In this document: piece by piece, positions 21,062 through 30,684 of the stretch
Position numbering within the stretch: the first letter of the stretch is position 1
Layout of the letters: the number at the start of each line of letters is the position of its first letter
Source of the DNA: Microbacterium sp. RU33B
GTDB lineage: Bacteria; Actinomycetota; Actinomycetes; Actinomycetales; Microbacteriaceae
Length of the DNA: 64,000 nucleotides
Reading direction: 5' to 3'
NCBI RefSeq assembly: GCF_900155915.1
Contig: NZ_FTPO01000002.1
Span: forward strand, 682,001 to 746,000
Notes under the pieces: generated by a model
What the model saw: the letters and a program-made list of their open reading frames with translations, nothing else
Told to the model about the DNA's origin: nothing
The model's database searches: none
Translations under genes and position numbers: made by a program

Positions 21062-22681
21062 TCACCCCGCGGGGAACAGTTCGCGGCGCCGCGTGAGGGT
21101 GAGGGATGCCGCCAGCCCCACGCCGGTCGCCGACAGGAGCCACCACAGTCCGGCCAGGTCGACGGCGTCCTGCTCCCGGTGCGGGGCCGCCGCGATCGGC
21201 GATGCGTTCGTCAGCGCCTCGGGCAGGCCGAGGAGCGGCCCGAAGAGGCCGATCATGGTCGCCGCGAGCACGAGCGTCCAACCCAGTGCGATCGTGAGGC
21301 GCGGGGCGACGACGAAGACCAGAGCAGTCGCGGCGAGGAAGACGGATGCCGCGACGGCCTGACCGCCTCCGCTCACCCAGACGTCCGTCATCAGGTCCCC
21401 CGCGCCACCCCGGGTCGCGATGCCGATGGCGGCGCCCGCGACTCCTGCCAGCACGATCAGCACGATGCCCGCCGCCCCCACGCACACGTAGTCGGCGAGC
21501 CAGCGCACCCGTGCGACCGGAGACGAGAGCAGGGGCTCGGCCGTGCCGTGGGTCTCCTCCTGGCGGGCCCGGCACACGGTCTGCACCGCGGCGCACGCGG
21601 CGAGCACGCCGAGCATCGTGAAGAAGGTCGTGACCGTGGCCTGCTCGAGGTCGCCGCCGCCGGAGAGCTGGGCGAGGACGCCTTCGATCGCCGGGTTGCC
21701 GGATCCGACGTCGTCCACGATGGAGGCGAGCGACGTCGACAGCAGGCCGACCAGGAAGCCCCCGAGGGCCCATCCGACGATCGCCCCCCGCGTCAGACGC
21801 CAGGCGAGTCCGGTCGACGATGACAGCGTCCGGGGCGCGGCACGGGGCCCCTGACCCTCGGCGACGAGGCTCTCACCGAGATCGCGCGCTCCCGCCAGGA
21901 CGAAGGCGACCGCACTCAGGGCGCCCGTGACCGCAAGGCACAGGATCACCGGCCACCAGGCGTCGTCGTCGAACGCGCGCGTGTTCTCGCCCCAGCCGAA
22001 CGGCGAGATCCAGGTCAGGCCGGAGCTCTTCATGCGCGTCAGGTCGTCGGAGGGCGTGCCGATCGCGTTGCCGACGCCGGCGATCACGAAGAGCACGACG
22101 GTGGTCCACACCGCGGTCGCGTTGGCGCCGCGCGACGTGCGCATCAGCTGCGCGGTCGTGAGCCCGAGCGCGAGGAAGACCGCGCCGACGCTGCCGACGG
22201 CGCTTCCGACCAGCAGCGCGCCGCCGACGGGAAGGCCGACAGCGATGTAGGTGACCGCAATCAGGATGCCGAGTGCCGCGTTCGCGAGGAGACCGTGCAC
22301 GAGGGTGGCGGTGAGGGGGAGCATCCGCCCGGCGGGGGTGGCGGACACGAGCTCCAGACGGCCGGACTCCTCATCGCCGCGGGTGTGGCGCACGGCGAGG
22401 AACGTGCTCATGAACGCGGCGAGGAACGCGAGCCACGGGAAGATCAGGAAGACCATGAAGGCGCCCTCCTCCGATCCCGAGGGGAGGCCTCGGAACAGCA
22501 GGATCACGGGGTTCGCGATCGCCGCCGCGAGGAGCGCCGTGCGCTCCTGCTCCGTGCCGAACGTGCTCGTGACGCCGGAGTAGGCGGCGGCCGCGAGCGC
22601 CGTGGCACCGCCGATCCAGAGCAGCAGCTGCCAGCGATCGCGGCGGATGCGCTGGGCGATCAGCGTCGGGAACACGCTCAT
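21062..22681 (-). CDS. ABC-2-type multidrug/polyketide exporter permease
   Basis: A 539-residue polytopic membrane protein with about twelve predicted helices in two similar halves. It resembles actinobacterial exporters annotated for polyketide or tetronasin-type antibiotics (first half with GDEESGRLELVSATPAGR, second half with RQEETHGTAEPLLSSPVAR, the repeated cytoplasmic-loop motif). It begins at the ATG at 22681 and overlaps the ATPase gene stop by 4 bp. It faces the FtsX system convergently with a 33-bp gap. The transported compound is unknown. Confidence 0.85.
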   Translation of the reverse strand: MSVFPTLIAQRIRRDRWQLLLWIGGATALAAAAYSGVTSTFGTEQERTALLAAAIANPVILLFRGLPSGSEEGAFMVFLIFPWLAFLAAFMSTFLAVRHTRGDEESGRLELVSATPAGRMLPLTATLVHGLLANAALGILIAVTYIAVGLPVGGALLVGSAVGSVGAVFLALGLTTAQLMRTSRGANATAVWTTVVLFVIAGVGNAIGTPSDDLTRMKSSGLTWISPFGWGENTRAFDDDAWWPVILCLAVTGALSAVAFVLAGARDLGESLVAEGQGPRAAPRTLSSSTGLAWRLTRGAIVGWALGGFLVGLLSTSLASIVDDVGSGNPAIEGVLAQLSGGGDLEQATVTTFFTMLGVLAACAAVQTVCRARQEETHGTAEPLLSSPVARVRWLADYVCVGAAGIVLIVLAGVAGAAIGIATRGGAGDLMTDVWVSGGGQAVAASVFLAATALVFVVAPRLTIALGWTLVLAATMIGLFGPLLGLPEALTNASPIAAAPHREQDAVDLAGLWWLLSATGVGLAASLTLTRRRELFPAG

Positions 22682-23637
22682 CGCGCCTCCCGGCGTGCTC
22701 GGCGCGTCAGGCCCGTCTCGGACGCCTCGCCTGTTTCCGCCGCCGAGGAGCCGTAGTGACGCAGGAACAGCTCCTCCAGGCTCGGCGGTGCGACGCGGAG
22801 ACCCGGCGCCCCGGACGCCGCGATCGCCGGAAGGGCGGCGGCGACGGCATCCGAGTCCACCGTGAAGAACACCCGCCCGTCCTGCAGGCGCGGATCGTGG
22901 GCGCCGGGGATGGCCGACGCCGCATCGATCCCGGATGCCTCGAACGACACCTCCGTGCGCGTCAGGTGCCGCAGATCCGCCAGCGTGCCCGACTCGACGA
23001 TCCGGCCGGCGCGGATGATCGAGACCCGGTCGCACAGCTGCTCGACCTCGGACAGGATGTGGCTCGACAGCAGCACGGTGGCACCGGCATCCCGCACCCG
23101 CTGGATCTCCTCGCGGAACACGACCTCCATGAGCGGGTCGAGGCCGCTCGTCGGTTCGTCGAGGATGTAGAGGTCGGCCGGCACCGCGAACGCCGCGACG
23201 AGCGCGACCTTCTGGCGGTTGCCCTTCGAGTACGCGCGTCCCTTCTTGCGCGGATCGAGCTGGAACACGTCGAGGAGGCGCTCGCGGGCCTGGCGGTAGG
23301 CGGCGTCGCGCGTATCGGCGCCGCGCAGGCGGGCGAGGAAGTCGATCGCCTCTCCGCCGGAGAGGTTCGGCCAGAGGCTGACATCGCCGGGCACGGCGGC
23401 GATGCGCCGGTGGAGATCGACCGCGTCCTGCCACGGCTCGCGGTCGAAGACGCGCGCTTCGCCGTCCGTCGCGCGCGCGAGGCCGAGCAGGATGCGGATC
23501 GTCGTGGACTTGCCGGCTCCGTTGGGTCCGAGGAAGCCGTGCACCTGTCCCTGGTCTACCCGAAGGTCGAGCCCGTCGAGCGCGTGCACGTGGCCGAAGT
23601 GCTTCGTGAGAGAGCGGGTGAGGATGACGGGGTCCAT
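22678..23637 (-). CDS. ABC-2-type exporter ATP-binding protein (DrrA-like)
   Basis: A 319-residue ATPase. Walker A GPNGAGKST, the KGNRQKVALVAAF signature region (replacing LSGG by YSKGN, common in this exporter subgroup), Walker B LYILDEPTSGLDP and the H-loop SSHIL are present. The C-terminal ~90 residues form the DrrA-type accessory domain. The ATG at 23637 (MDPVILTRS) is chosen over the ATG at 23697, because homology starts there and GGGAGG lies about 15 nt upstream. It energises the permease encoded directly downstream. Confidence 0.87.
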   Translation of the reverse strand: MDPVILTRSLTKHFGHVHALDGLDLRVDQGQVHGFLGPNGAGKSTTIRILLGLARATDGEARVFDREPWQDAVDLHRRIAAVPGDVSLWPNLSGGEAIDFLARLRGADTRDAAYRQARERLLDVFQLDPRKKGRAYSKGNRQKVALVAAFAVPADLYILDEPTSGLDPLMEVVFREEIQRVRDAGATVLLSSHILSEVEQLCDRVSIIRAGRIVESGTLADLRHLTRTEVSFEASGIDAASAIPGAHDPRLQDGRVFFTVDSDAVAAALPAIAASGAPGLRVAPPSLEELFLRHYGSSAAETGEASETGLTRRARREAR

Positions 23638-23719
23638 GGCGCGGATCGTACGCCTCCCGGTGGCAGAGTTCGACGGGGGAGGTGCGCAGACGGTCACGGC
23701 GGGCGCCGCGGTGGCATGC

Positions 23720-23780
23720 TTGTATACCCTGACCCGTTATCGATTGCCTGTCTGGCACTTTCGAACACTCTGTGTATACA
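23720..23780 (+). promoter_or_regulatory. Paired GTATAC sites upstream of the GntR-prp operon
   Basis: TTGTATAC at 23720-23727 and TGTATACA at 23773-23780 are separated by about 45 bp, the second continuing as ATACAATCAGGG. Palindromes centred on GTATAC are typical of FCD-type GntR operators, and the first gene encodes such a protein. Autoregulation of the operon is therefore likely but inferred. The second site overlaps a plausible -10 (TATACA). Confidence 0.6.
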
Positions 23781-23808
23781 ATCAGGGTGATCCACGGGAG
23801 GTGCAACG

Positions 23809-24459
23809 ATGCGGGCAAGTGATCGCGCATACCGCACGCTCCTCGACGAGATCCAGTCCGGCGTCCTCGCCCCCGGCACCGTGCTGGGCGAGGTGGAGCA
23901 GTCCTCTCGCCTCGGCGTGAGCCGCACTCCGCTGCGCGAAGCGCTCGGCCGTCTCGCCGCCGACGGTCTCGTCGCCCAGGCCTCGCCGCGGGTGACGGTC
24001 GTCACCGGCATCGACGCCGACGACATCCGCGAGCTCTTCGCCGTCCGTCGCGCCCTCGAAGAGACTTCGGCGCGGCTCGCCGCCCAGCGGGCCGACCCCG
24101 CGGTGTTCGCCGAGCTCGCCGAGGAGTTCGGCGCGGCATCGGTGGAGGGCGCCGCCGCGATGGACGACTACTACGACGTGATCGCCCGCTTCGATGCCGC
24201 TCTGGACGCCGCCGTGGCGAACGACTACCTCTCGGCCGCCCTGCGCACCGTGCGCACCCACCTCGTGCGCGTGCGCCGGCTCGCGCGCGACAACCCCGAC
24301 CGCCTCGCGGCATCCGTCGCCGAGCATCGGCTCATCGCGAGCGCGATCGCCGCGCGCGACGCCGAGCTCGCGGCGCACGCCACCCACATCCATCTGCACA
24401 ACGCCCTGACCAGCATCCTCGACTCGCTCGAGTCGTTCCGGAAGGACACCACTCCATGA
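23809..24459 (+). CDS. GntR-family (FCD domain) transcriptional regulator of the prp operon
   Basis: A 216-residue DNA-binding protein. The N-terminal winged HTH (residues ~5-70) includes [21 protein letters not shown], the GntR signature. A helical FCD ligand domain follows, with candidate metal/ligand histidines near residues 145, 166 and 188 (RTHL, AEHR, THIH). The start at 23809 has GGGAGG 6 nt upstream. It overlaps prpD by 4 bp, so it is the first gene of the methylcitrate operon. The natural ligand may be methylcitrate, propionyl-CoA or a related acid; this is inferred. Confidence 0.88.
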   Translation: MRASDRAYRTLLDEIQSGVLAPGTVLGEVEQSSRLGVSRTPLREALGRLAADGLVAQASPRVTVVTGIDADDIRELFAVRRALEETSARLAAQRADPAVFAELAEEFGAASVEGAAAMDDYYDVIARFDAALDAAVANDYLSAALRTVRTHLVRVRRLARDNPDRLAASVAEHRLIASAIAARDAELAAHATHIHLHNALTSILDSLESFRKDTTP

Positions 24460-25982
24460 CCGTCAGCCACCACGTCCGCGTGTACCGCAGCGAAGAGCCG
24501 CTTCCCCGCGAGGCGCAGCTCGCCTGGAAGATCGCCGAAGTCGCCGCCGACCCCGTGGAGGTCGACGCCGACGTCGTCGACATGATCATCAACCGCGTGA
24601 TCGACAATGCGTCGGTCGCCGCGGCATCCCTCACCCGCGCCCCGGTGAGCGCCGCCCGCCAGCAGGCCCTCGACCACGCCGTGTCGGTGAGCGGAAGGGG
24701 AGCCACGGTGTTCGGCTGCCAGCTCGAGCGCCACACGTCGCCGGAATGGGCCGCCTGGGCCAACGGTGTCGCGGTGCGCGAGCTCGACTACCACGACACG
24801 TTCCTCGCCGCGGAGTACTCGCACCCCGGCGACAACATCCCCCCGATCGTCGCCGTCGCGCAGCACGTCGGCTCCGACGGCGCTGCGCTCACGCGCGCCC
24901 TCGCCACCGGTTACGAGATCCAGATCGACCTCGTGCGCGCGATCTCGCTGCACAAGCACAAGATCGACCACGTCGCCCACCTCGGCCCCTCGGCCGCGGC
25001 CGGCATCGGTACGCTCCTCGGGCTCGACGTCGAGACGATCTACCAGGCCGTCGGCCAGGCGCTGCACACCACCACGGCCACGCGTCAGTCGCGCAAGGGC
25101 GAGATCTCGACGTGGAAGGCGCACGCCCCGGCCTTCGCGGGCAAGATGGCCGTCGAGGCGGTCGACCGCGCGATGCGCGGCGAGACGTCGCCGTCGCCCA
25201 TCTACGAGGGGGAAGACGGCGCGATCGCCTGGCTCCTCGACGGCAAGGACGCCTCCTACGACGTGCCGCTGCCGGCGGCGGGGGAGTCCAAGCGCGGCAT
25301 CCTCGATTCGTACACGAAGGAGCACTCGGCCGAGTACCAGGCTCAGGCGTGGATCGACCTCGCGCGCAAGCTCGGCGACGAGCGGCCCGAGCTGCGCGAC
25401 CCCGCCAACGTCGACTCGATCGTGCTGCACACGAGCCACCACACGCACTACGTCATCGGCTCCGGTGCGAACGATCCGCAGAAGTACGACCCGACCGCCT
25501 CGCGCGAGACGCTCGACCACTCGATCCCGTACATCTTCACCGTCGCGCTGCAGGACGGCGCGTGGCACCACGTCGACTCCTACGCGCCGGAGCGCGCCGG
25601 CCGCGACGACACCGTCGCGCTCTGGCACAAGGTCACGACGGCGGAGGATGCCGAGTGGACCCGCCGCTACCACTCGGAAGACCCGAACGAGAAGGCGTTC
25701 GGCGGTCGCGTGGAGATCCTCCTCGCGAACGGCCAGGCGATCGTCGACGAGATCGCGGTCGCCGATGCGCACCCGCTCGGCGCGCGCCCGTTCGCCCGCG
25801 AGGACTACGTGCGCAAGTTCCGCCTGCTCGCCGAGCCGGTGCTCACGCCCGACGAGATCGAGCGGTTCCTCGGTCTGGCCGAGCGCCTTCCCGAGCTCAC
25901 CGCCGAAGAGGTCGCCCAGCTCACGATCGTCGCGGCGCCCGGCGTGCTCGCGGGGGCACCGGCCCCGAAGGGCCTCTTCTGA
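24456..25982 (+). CDS. prpD: 2-methylcitrate dehydratase (MmgE/PrpD family)
   Basis: A 508-residue cytosolic dehydratase that converts 2-methylcitrate to 2-methyl-cis-aconitate in the methylcitrate cycle of propionyl-CoA use. It shows the MmgE/PrpD fold signature segments, such as [14 protein letters not shown] near residue 48 and [21 protein letters not shown] (motif, residues ~110-130). Length and position beside prpB and prpC are as expected. The start overlaps the regulator stop (ATGA), and its own stop overlaps the prpB start (TGATG). Confidence 0.94.
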   Translation: MTVSHHVRVYRSEEPLPREAQLAWKIAEVAADPVEVDADVVDMIINRVIDNASVAAASLTRAPVSAARQQALDHAVSVSGRGATVFGCQLERHTSPEWAAWANGVAVRELDYHDTFLAAEYSHPGDNIPPIVAVAQHVGSDGAALTRALATGYEIQIDLVRAISLHKHKIDHVAHLGPSAAAGIGTLLGLDVETIYQAVGQALHTTTATRQSRKGEISTWKAHAPAFAGKMAVEAVDRAMRGETSPSPIYEGEDGAIAWLLDGKDASYDVPLPAAGESKRGILDSYTKEHSAEYQAQAWIDLARKLGDERPELRDPANVDSIVLHTSHHTHYVIGSGANDPQKYDPTASRETLDHSIPYIFTVALQDGAWHHVDSYAPERAGRDDTVALWHKVTTAEDAEWTRRYHSEDPNEKAFGGRVEILLANGQAIVDEIAVADAHPLGARPFAREDYVRKFRLLAEPVLTPDEIERFLGLAERLPELTAEEVAQLTIVAAPGVLAGAPAPKGLF

Positions 25983-26884
25983 TGCTCTACTCCACGGTGA
26001 CCGCCGCCGAGAAGCGGCGCGCGTTCCGGGAGCGGCTCGCCTCGGGGGAGCTGCTGCGCTTCCCGGGAGCGTTCAACCCGCTCTCGGCACGGCTGATCGA
26101 GCAGAAGGGGTTCGAGGGCGTCTACATCTCGGGCGCCGTGCTCTCGGCCGATCTGGGTCTTCCCGACATCGGCCTGACGACCCTCACCGAGGTCGCGGGG
26201 CGCGGTCAGCAGATCGCGCGCATGACCGATCTGCCGGCGATCATCGACGCCGACACGGGCTTCGGCGAGCCGATGAACGTCGCCCGCACGATCCAGACCC
26301 TGGAGGATGCCGGGATCGCCGGCACCCACATCGAGGACCAGATCAACCCGAAGCGCTGCGGGCACCTCGACGGCAAGGCCGTCGTCGACGAGGACACCGC
26401 GGTCAAGCGCATCCGCGCCGCCGTCGACGCGCGCCGCGATCCGAACTTCCTCATCATGGCGCGCACCGACATCCGCGCCGTGGAGGGGCTGGATGCCGCG
26501 ATCGACCGGGCGAAGGCGCTGGTGGATGCCGGCGCCGACGCGATCTTCCCGGAGGCGATGCGCACGCTCGACGAGTTCGAGGCGATGCGCACCGCCCTGG
26601 ACGTGCCGATCCTGGCCAACATGACCGAGTTCGGAAAGAGCGAGCTCTTCTCCGTCGATCAGCTGCGCAGCGCCGGCGTCAACATCGTCATCTGGCCCGT
26701 CTCGCTCCTGCGGATCGCGATGGGCGCGGCATCCCGCGCCCTGGATACGATCGCCGACGAGGGCCACCTCACGTCGAGACTCGGCGAGATGCAGCATCGG
26801 GCCGACCTCTACGAGCTGATCGACTACCCGGCCTACAACCACTTCGACACCAGCGTCTTCAACTTCACGATCGAGAAGGACTGA
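25982..26884 (+). CDS. prpB: Methylisocitrate lyase
   Basis: A 300-residue (beta/alpha)8 enzyme that cleaves 2-methylisocitrate to pyruvate and succinate. The metal-binding IIDADTGFGEP, the catalytic-loop KRCGHLDGK (the Cys of the ICL/PEPM superfamily) and MARTDIRA segments are intact. The ATG at 25982 overlaps the prpD stop by one base, so translation is coupled. It is the second enzyme gene of the prp operon and yields the pyruvate and succinate that feed central metabolism. Confidence 0.95.
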   Translation: MLYSTVTAAEKRRAFRERLASGELLRFPGAFNPLSARLIEQKGFEGVYISGAVLSADLGLPDIGLTTLTEVAGRGQQIARMTDLPAIIDADTGFGEPMNVARTIQTLEDAGIAGTHIEDQINPKRCGHLDGKAVVDEDTAVKRIRAAVDARRDPNFLIMARTDIRAVEGLDAAIDRAKALVDAGADAIFPEAMRTLDEFEAMRTALDVPILANMTEFGKSELFSVDQLRSAGVNIVIWPVSLLRIAMGAASRALDTIADEGHLTSRLGEMQHRADLYELIDYPAYNHFDTSVFNFTIEKD

Positions 26885-26885
26885 C

Positions 26886-28070
26886 ATGACCGACATCAAG
26901 AAGGGCCTGGCCGGGGTCGTCGTCGACTACACGGCGATCAGCAAGGTCAACCCGGAGACCAACTCGCTGCTCTACCGCGGCTACCCGGTGCAGGAGCTCG
27001 CGGCCACCCAGCCTGCGGATGCCGTGGCGTACCTGCTGTGGAACGGCGAGCTTCCGACCGCCGATCAGCTCGAGTCGCAGCGCGAGGAGGGTCGCCCCTG
27101 GCGTGCGCTCGCGCCCGAGGTCAAGGCGGCCATCGACGCACTGCCCCTCGACGCGCACCCGATGGACGAGGTGCGCACCGCCGTCAGCGTGATCGGTGCG
27201 ATCGACCTCGCCGGCATCGGCAACGTGCTCGACGCCGTCGGCACGGTCGAGGAGAACCGCGCCCGCAGCCTCCACCTGTTCGCAGCGCTGCCGGCGATCG
27301 TGGCGTACGGTCAGCGCCGCCGCCACGGCCTCGACCCGGTGGAGTGGCGCGAAGACCTCGACTACGCGGCGAACTTCCTCTGGATGACCTTCGGCGAAGA
27401 GCCCGATCCGGTCGTCGTCGACGCGTTCAACCGGTCGCTGATCCTCTACGCGGAGCACTCGTTCAACGCGTCGACGTTCACGGCGCGCGTCATCACATCG
27501 ACCCTGAGCGACCTCTACTCCGCCGTCGTCGGCGCCATCGGCGCGCTGAAGGGGCCGCTGCACGGCGGGGCGAACGAAGCCGTCATGCACATCTTCGACG
27601 AGATCGGCACGGCCGAGAACGTCGGGCCCTGGCTCGACGCCGCACTCGCCGAGAAGCGCAAGATCATGGGCTTCGGCCACCGCGTCTACAAGCGCGGCGA
27701 CTCGCGGGTGCCGACCATGAAGGCCGCGCTCGACACGCTCGTGGACTTCTACGACCGCCCGGACGTCGCCGATCTGTACAACACGCTGGAGTCCGAGTTC
27801 GTCGGCCGCAAGGGCATCTACCCGAACCTCGACTACCCGTCGGGACCGGCCTACAACCTGATGGGCTTCGACACGCTCACCTTCACCCCGCTCTTCGTCG
27901 CGGCGCGGGTCGTGGGCTGGACGGCGCACATCATGGAGCAGATGGCCTCGAACGCCCTCATCCGTCCGCTGTCGGAGTACAACGGCCCGGACGAGCGGCA
28001 CATCGACGGCTACGTCGCCGACACCGCGACGCTCGAGATCCTCGAGCGCGCCGAGGAAGCCGCGGACTGA
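26886..28070 (+). CDS. prpC: 2-methylcitrate synthase
   Basis: A 394-residue citrate-synthase-family enzyme that condenses propionyl-CoA with oxaloacetate. It shows the substrate loop GPLHGGANE (catalytic His), the second His in MGFGHRVYKRGD, and the Asp-bearing IYPNLDYPSGPAYNLMGF region that favours methylcitrate over citrate synthase assignment, together with operon context. It begins 1 bp after the prpB stop and ends in a TGATG overlap with a regulator gene. Confidence 0.94.
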   Translation: MTDIKKGLAGVVVDYTAISKVNPETNSLLYRGYPVQELAATQPADAVAYLLWNGELPTADQLESQREEGRPWRALAPEVKAAIDALPLDAHPMDEVRTAVSVIGAIDLAGIGNVLDAVGTVEENRARSLHLFAALPAIVAYGQRRRHGLDPVEWREDLDYAANFLWMTFGEEPDPVVVDAFNRSLILYAEHSFNASTFTARVITSTLSDLYSAVVGAIGALKGPLHGGANEAVMHIFDEIGTAENVGPWLDAALAEKRKIMGFGHRVYKRGDSRVPTMKAALDTLVDFYDRPDVADLYNTLESEFVGRKGIYPNLDYPSGPAYNLMGFDTLTFTPLFVAARVVGWTAHIMEQMASNALIRPLSEYNGPDERHIDGYVADTATLEILERAEEAAD

Positions 28071-28393
28071 TGACCGCGATGCAGTGGGCCGACGCCGAGG
28101 GCGAAGTGCTCACTGTGTTCCGGGCGCTCGCCAACGCTGAGCGCCTCGCCGTGCTCGACGTGCTGCGGGCCTGCGGATCGCGCGGAATGAACATCTCGCA
28201 GGTGGGGGAGGCGGCGGAGCTCAACCGCTTCACGGCATCCCGGCACCTCAAAGCACTGTGCAGCGCGGGTCTGGTGACCTCGGTGCGCCACAACCAGTCC
28301 GTCGTGCACCGCCTCGACCCTGCAGGGTTCGAGCGGGTCGAGGATTGGCTGTACGAGACGGCGCCTTCGGCAGAGGCGCAGAGATTCGGATGA
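28070..28393 (+). CDS. ArsR-type winged-helix regulator
   Basis: A 107-residue protein with a single HTH domain. [17 protein letters not shown] and the recognition helix region [16 protein letters not shown] are typical of ArsR/SmtB folds. I see no cysteine metal site of the classical kind, only Cys in LRACGSRG and KALCSAG. It starts within the prpC stop (TGATG), so it is the terminal gene of the prp operon. A second regulator in this operon beside GntR is unusual. It may act on prp or on the downstream cluster; not resolvable from sequence. Confidence 0.85.
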   Translation: MTAMQWADAEGEVLTVFRALANAERLAVLDVLRACGSRGMNISQVGEAAELNRFTASRHLKALCSAGLVTSVRHNQSVVHRLDPAGFERVEDWLYETAPSAEAQRFG

Positions 28394-28433
28394 TCGCGAC
28401 GGTGTCGCGCGAACGATGGAGAAGGAGATCGGT

Positions 28434-29453
28434 GTGAGTGCACTCAAGCTGGGATACAAGGCATCCGCGGAGCAGTTCGGACCCCGTGAGCTCGTCGAGA
28501 TCGCGGTCTCGGCCGAGCAGCACGGTTTCGAGTCGGTCGCCGTGAGCGACCACTTCCAGCCGTGGCGTCACGAAGGCGGGCACGCTCCCTTCTCGCTGGC
28601 GTGGATGGCGGCCGTCGCCGAGCGCACGAGCACCATCACGATCGGCACGAGCGTCATGACGCCGACGTTCCGGTACAACCCCGCCGTGCTGGCGCAGGCG
28701 TTCGCGACGATGGGATGCCTCGCCCCCGGGCGCATCTTCCTCGGGGTGGGCACCGGCGAGGCGCTGAACGAGGTCGCGACCGGATTCCGCGGGGCGGGCG
28801 CCCAGGACTGGCCGGAGTTCAAGGAGCGCTTCGCGCGGCTGCGGGAGTCGGTGCGTCTCATGCGCGCGCTCTGGACGGGCGAGCGCGTGTCGTTCGAGGG
28901 CGAGTACTACTCCACCCACGACGCCTCGATCTACGACGTGCCCGAAGGCGGCATCCCGGTCTACATCGCCGCCGGCGGACCCGTCGTCGCCAAGTACGCG
29001 GGTCGTGCCGGCGACGGCTTCATCTGCACCTCGGGCAAGGGGCGCGCGCTGTACGAGGATCAGCTCATCCCCGCCGTCAAAGAGGGGGCGGAGGCCGGCA
29101 AGCGCGACTACGCGCAGATCGACCGGATGATCGAGATCAAGCTGTCGTACGAGGAGACCGAGGAGGCGGCGCTCGACAACACGCGCTTCTGGTCGCCCCT
29201 GTCGCTGTCGAAGGAGCAGAAGCACGACATCACCGACCCCGTCGAGATGGAGCGCGTCGCCGACGCCCTCCCGATCGAGCAGATCGCGAAGCGGTGGATC
29301 GTGGGCACCGACCCGGACACCGTCGTAGCGGCGATCGCGGAGTACGTCGACATGGGATTCAACCACCTGGTCTTCCACGCACCCGGCCACGACCAGGAGC
29401 GCTTCATGGGACTGTTCGAGCGCGATCTGGCTCCGCGGCTGCGGCGGCTCTGA
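28434..29453 (+). CDS. fgd: F420-dependent glucose-6-phosphate dehydrogenase
   Basis: A 339-residue LLM-fold enzyme that reduces cofactor F420 with glucose 6-phosphate. It is near-collinear with mycobacterial Fgd1 as I recall it: [19 protein letters not shown] at the start, [31 protein letters not shown], and [12 protein letters not shown] near the C-terminus. The GTG at 28434 is preferred (AAGGAGA lies 7 nt upstream) over an in-frame ATG at 28416, which would be inside that ribosome site. It stands at the left border of the catabolic cluster and would supply F420H2 to LLM reductases encoded downstream, if these use F420. Confidence 0.93.
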   Translation: MSALKLGYKASAEQFGPRELVEIAVSAEQHGFESVAVSDHFQPWRHEGGHAPFSLAWMAAVAERTSTITIGTSVMTPTFRYNPAVLAQAFATMGCLAPGRIFLGVGTGEALNEVATGFRGAGAQDWPEFKERFARLRESVRLMRALWTGERVSFEGEYYSTHDASIYDVPEGGIPVYIAAGGPVVAKYAGRAGDGFICTSGKGRALYEDQLIPAVKEGAEAGKRDYAQIDRMIEIKLSYEETEEAALDNTRFWSPLSLSKEQKHDITDPVEMERVADALPIEQIAKRWIVGTDPDTVVAAIAEYVDMGFNHLVFHAPGHDQERFMGLFERDLAPRLRRL

Positions 29454-29495
29454 CCGGGGCCACCGCTCTTGCGGGATGAGGTGCCGACCGGAAGA

Positions 29496-29513
29496 ATACC
29501 TTCTGGTCGGTAT
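29496..29513 (+). promoter_or_regulatory. Operator A of the TetR regulon (maoC-tetR)
   Basis: ATACCTTCTGGTCGGTAT is an imperfect palindrome of form ATACC-N8-GGTAT, 40 bp before maoC and in the operon that encodes the TetR regulator. It aligns without gaps to four other copies at 32786, 32859, 46084 and 49848. The right half GGTCGGTAT matches the consensus exactly. Confidence 0.85.
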
Positions 29514-29553
29514 CTCATTCGAGACTCCGCACGCTCGAAGGAGAACGCCAGAG

Positions 29554-30042
29554 ATGAGACCCCCGCGCCGCACCGTGATCGAGCGTCCGTCCGACCTCCT
29601 CGCCCTCGTCGGCCAGGAACTCGGCGTGAGCGAGCCGCGCACCATCACGCAGGCCGAGATCGACCTCTTCGCCGACGTCACGTACGACCACCAGTGGATC
29701 CACGTCGACGCCGAGCGCGCGAAGGAGGGCCCGTTCGGCACGACGGTCGCGCACGGCTTCTTCTCGCTCGCCCTCGCGCCGCGGATGCTGACCGACACGC
29801 TCGAAGTGGAGTCGTTCTCGATGGGCGTGAACTACGGGCTCGATCGCGTGCGGTTCCTCCGACCGGTCCCGCCCGACACGCCGATCCAGGCGGTCACGAC
29901 CCTCGTCTCCGCCGCGCCGATCACCGCATCATCGTCGTTGTCGGGTGCGGGAATCCAAGCCAAGGCCTCGATGCTCGTAGAGTTCACTCACGATGAACAG
30001 CCCTGCTACATCGCGGAGCTGCTCTTCCGCTACTACGACTAG
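29554..30042 (+). CDS. MaoC-like (R)-specific enoyl-CoA hydratase
   Basis: A 162-residue hot-dog-fold hydratase that adds water to 2-enoyl-CoA. The MaoC signature is present as Asp/His in VTYDHQWIHVDAERA and the following FGTTVAHGFFSLAL. The ATG at 29554 has GAAGGAGA about 10 nt upstream. An upstream in-frame codon at 29476 would include the operator and is rejected. It is co-oriented and probably co-transcribed with the TetR gene 21 bp downstream, under operator A. Confidence 0.92.
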   Translation: MRPPRRTVIERPSDLLALVGQELGVSEPRTITQAEIDLFADVTYDHQWIHVDAERAKEGPFGTTVAHGFFSLALAPRMLTDTLEVESFSMGVNYGLDRVRFLRPVPPDTPIQAVTTLVSAAPITASSSLSGAGIQAKASMLVEFTHDEQPCYIAELLFRYYD

Positions 30043-30063
30043 CCAGTGGGGAAGGACCGACAC

Positions 30064-30684
30064 ATGACCGCATCGGAGCGGGTCGGTGGACGCCGGAAGC
30101 CGGACGGGTACGACCCGCAGCGCACGCGGCGCGCGCTCGTGGACAGTGCTCTCGCGAGGTTCGAGCGCGACGGATTCGACCGCACGACCCTGCAGGACAT
30201 CGTCGACGACGCCGGGCTCACGAAGGGTGCGTTCTACTACCACTTCGACGGCAAGGAGGAGGTGCTCTGGCAGATCCAGAACGAGTACCTCGACACCCAG
30301 ATCGCGCAGGCCACGGCCATCGTCACCGGCAGTGATGCTCCCGTCGAGCAGCTGCGCGCGCTCATCGGTCTGAGCCTCCTGGGCGCGGCGGACTACCGCT
30401 CCCACGTGGCGATATTCCATCAGGAGCGGCGTCACCTCACCGGGGACCGCCTCGACTCGATCATCCGCAAGCGCGACGAGCTGGAGCAGCACTTCCGCGA
30501 CGCCGTCCGGCGAGGGATCGAGCAGGGCGTCTTCCGCTCGGCCCTGAACGAGCGCATCGTCACGTTCGCGATCATCGGGATGTGCGCGTCGGCGTTCCAG
30601 TGGTACCGGCCGGGCGGGCGCCTGTCGATCGACGAGGTGGCGGGGCAGTTCTGCGACCTCGTGCTCGACGGTCTCCTCGCCTGA
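30064..30684 (+). CDS. TetR-family regulator, probable local repressor of the catabolic cluster
   Basis: A 206-residue regulator. The N-terminal HTH (residues ~18-64) reads TTLQDIVDDAGLTKGAFYYHF, a canonical TetR segment. A ligand-binding domain of about 140 residues follows, with a FHQERRHLTGDRLDSI region like that of KstR/FadR-type repressors of lipid catabolism. The ATG at 30064 has GGGGAAGGA 7 nt upstream, so it is preferred over the GTG at 30046. Gene context and five matching palindromes make it the best candidate for their binding protein. The ligand is likely an acyl-CoA or pathway intermediate; inferred. Confidence 0.9.
   Translation: MTASERVGGRRKPDGYDPQRTRRALVDSALARFERDGFDRTTLQDIVDDAGLTKGAFYYHFDGKEEVLWQIQNEYLDTQIAQATAIVTGSDAPVEQLRALIGLSLLGAADYRSHVAIFHQERRHLTGDRLDSIIRKRDELEQHFRDAVRRGIEQGVFRSALNERIVTFAIIGMCASAFQWYRPGGRLSIDEVAGQFCDLVLDGLLA

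Noticed and set aside
23638-23697. Longer start of the DrrA-like ATPase at 23697
   Set aside because: The extra 20 residues are Pro/Ser/Thr-rich, outside the ABC domain, and the ATG at 23637 directly precedes family homology.
28416-28433. Upstream ATG start for fgd
   Set aside because: The ATG at 28416 would place the ribosome-binding AAGGAGA inside the coding sequence and adds residues not found in the family; the GTG at 28434 is better.
30046-30063. GTG start for the TetR gene at 30046
   Set aside because: It overlaps the GGGGAAGGA sequence that is correctly spaced for the ATG at 30064.
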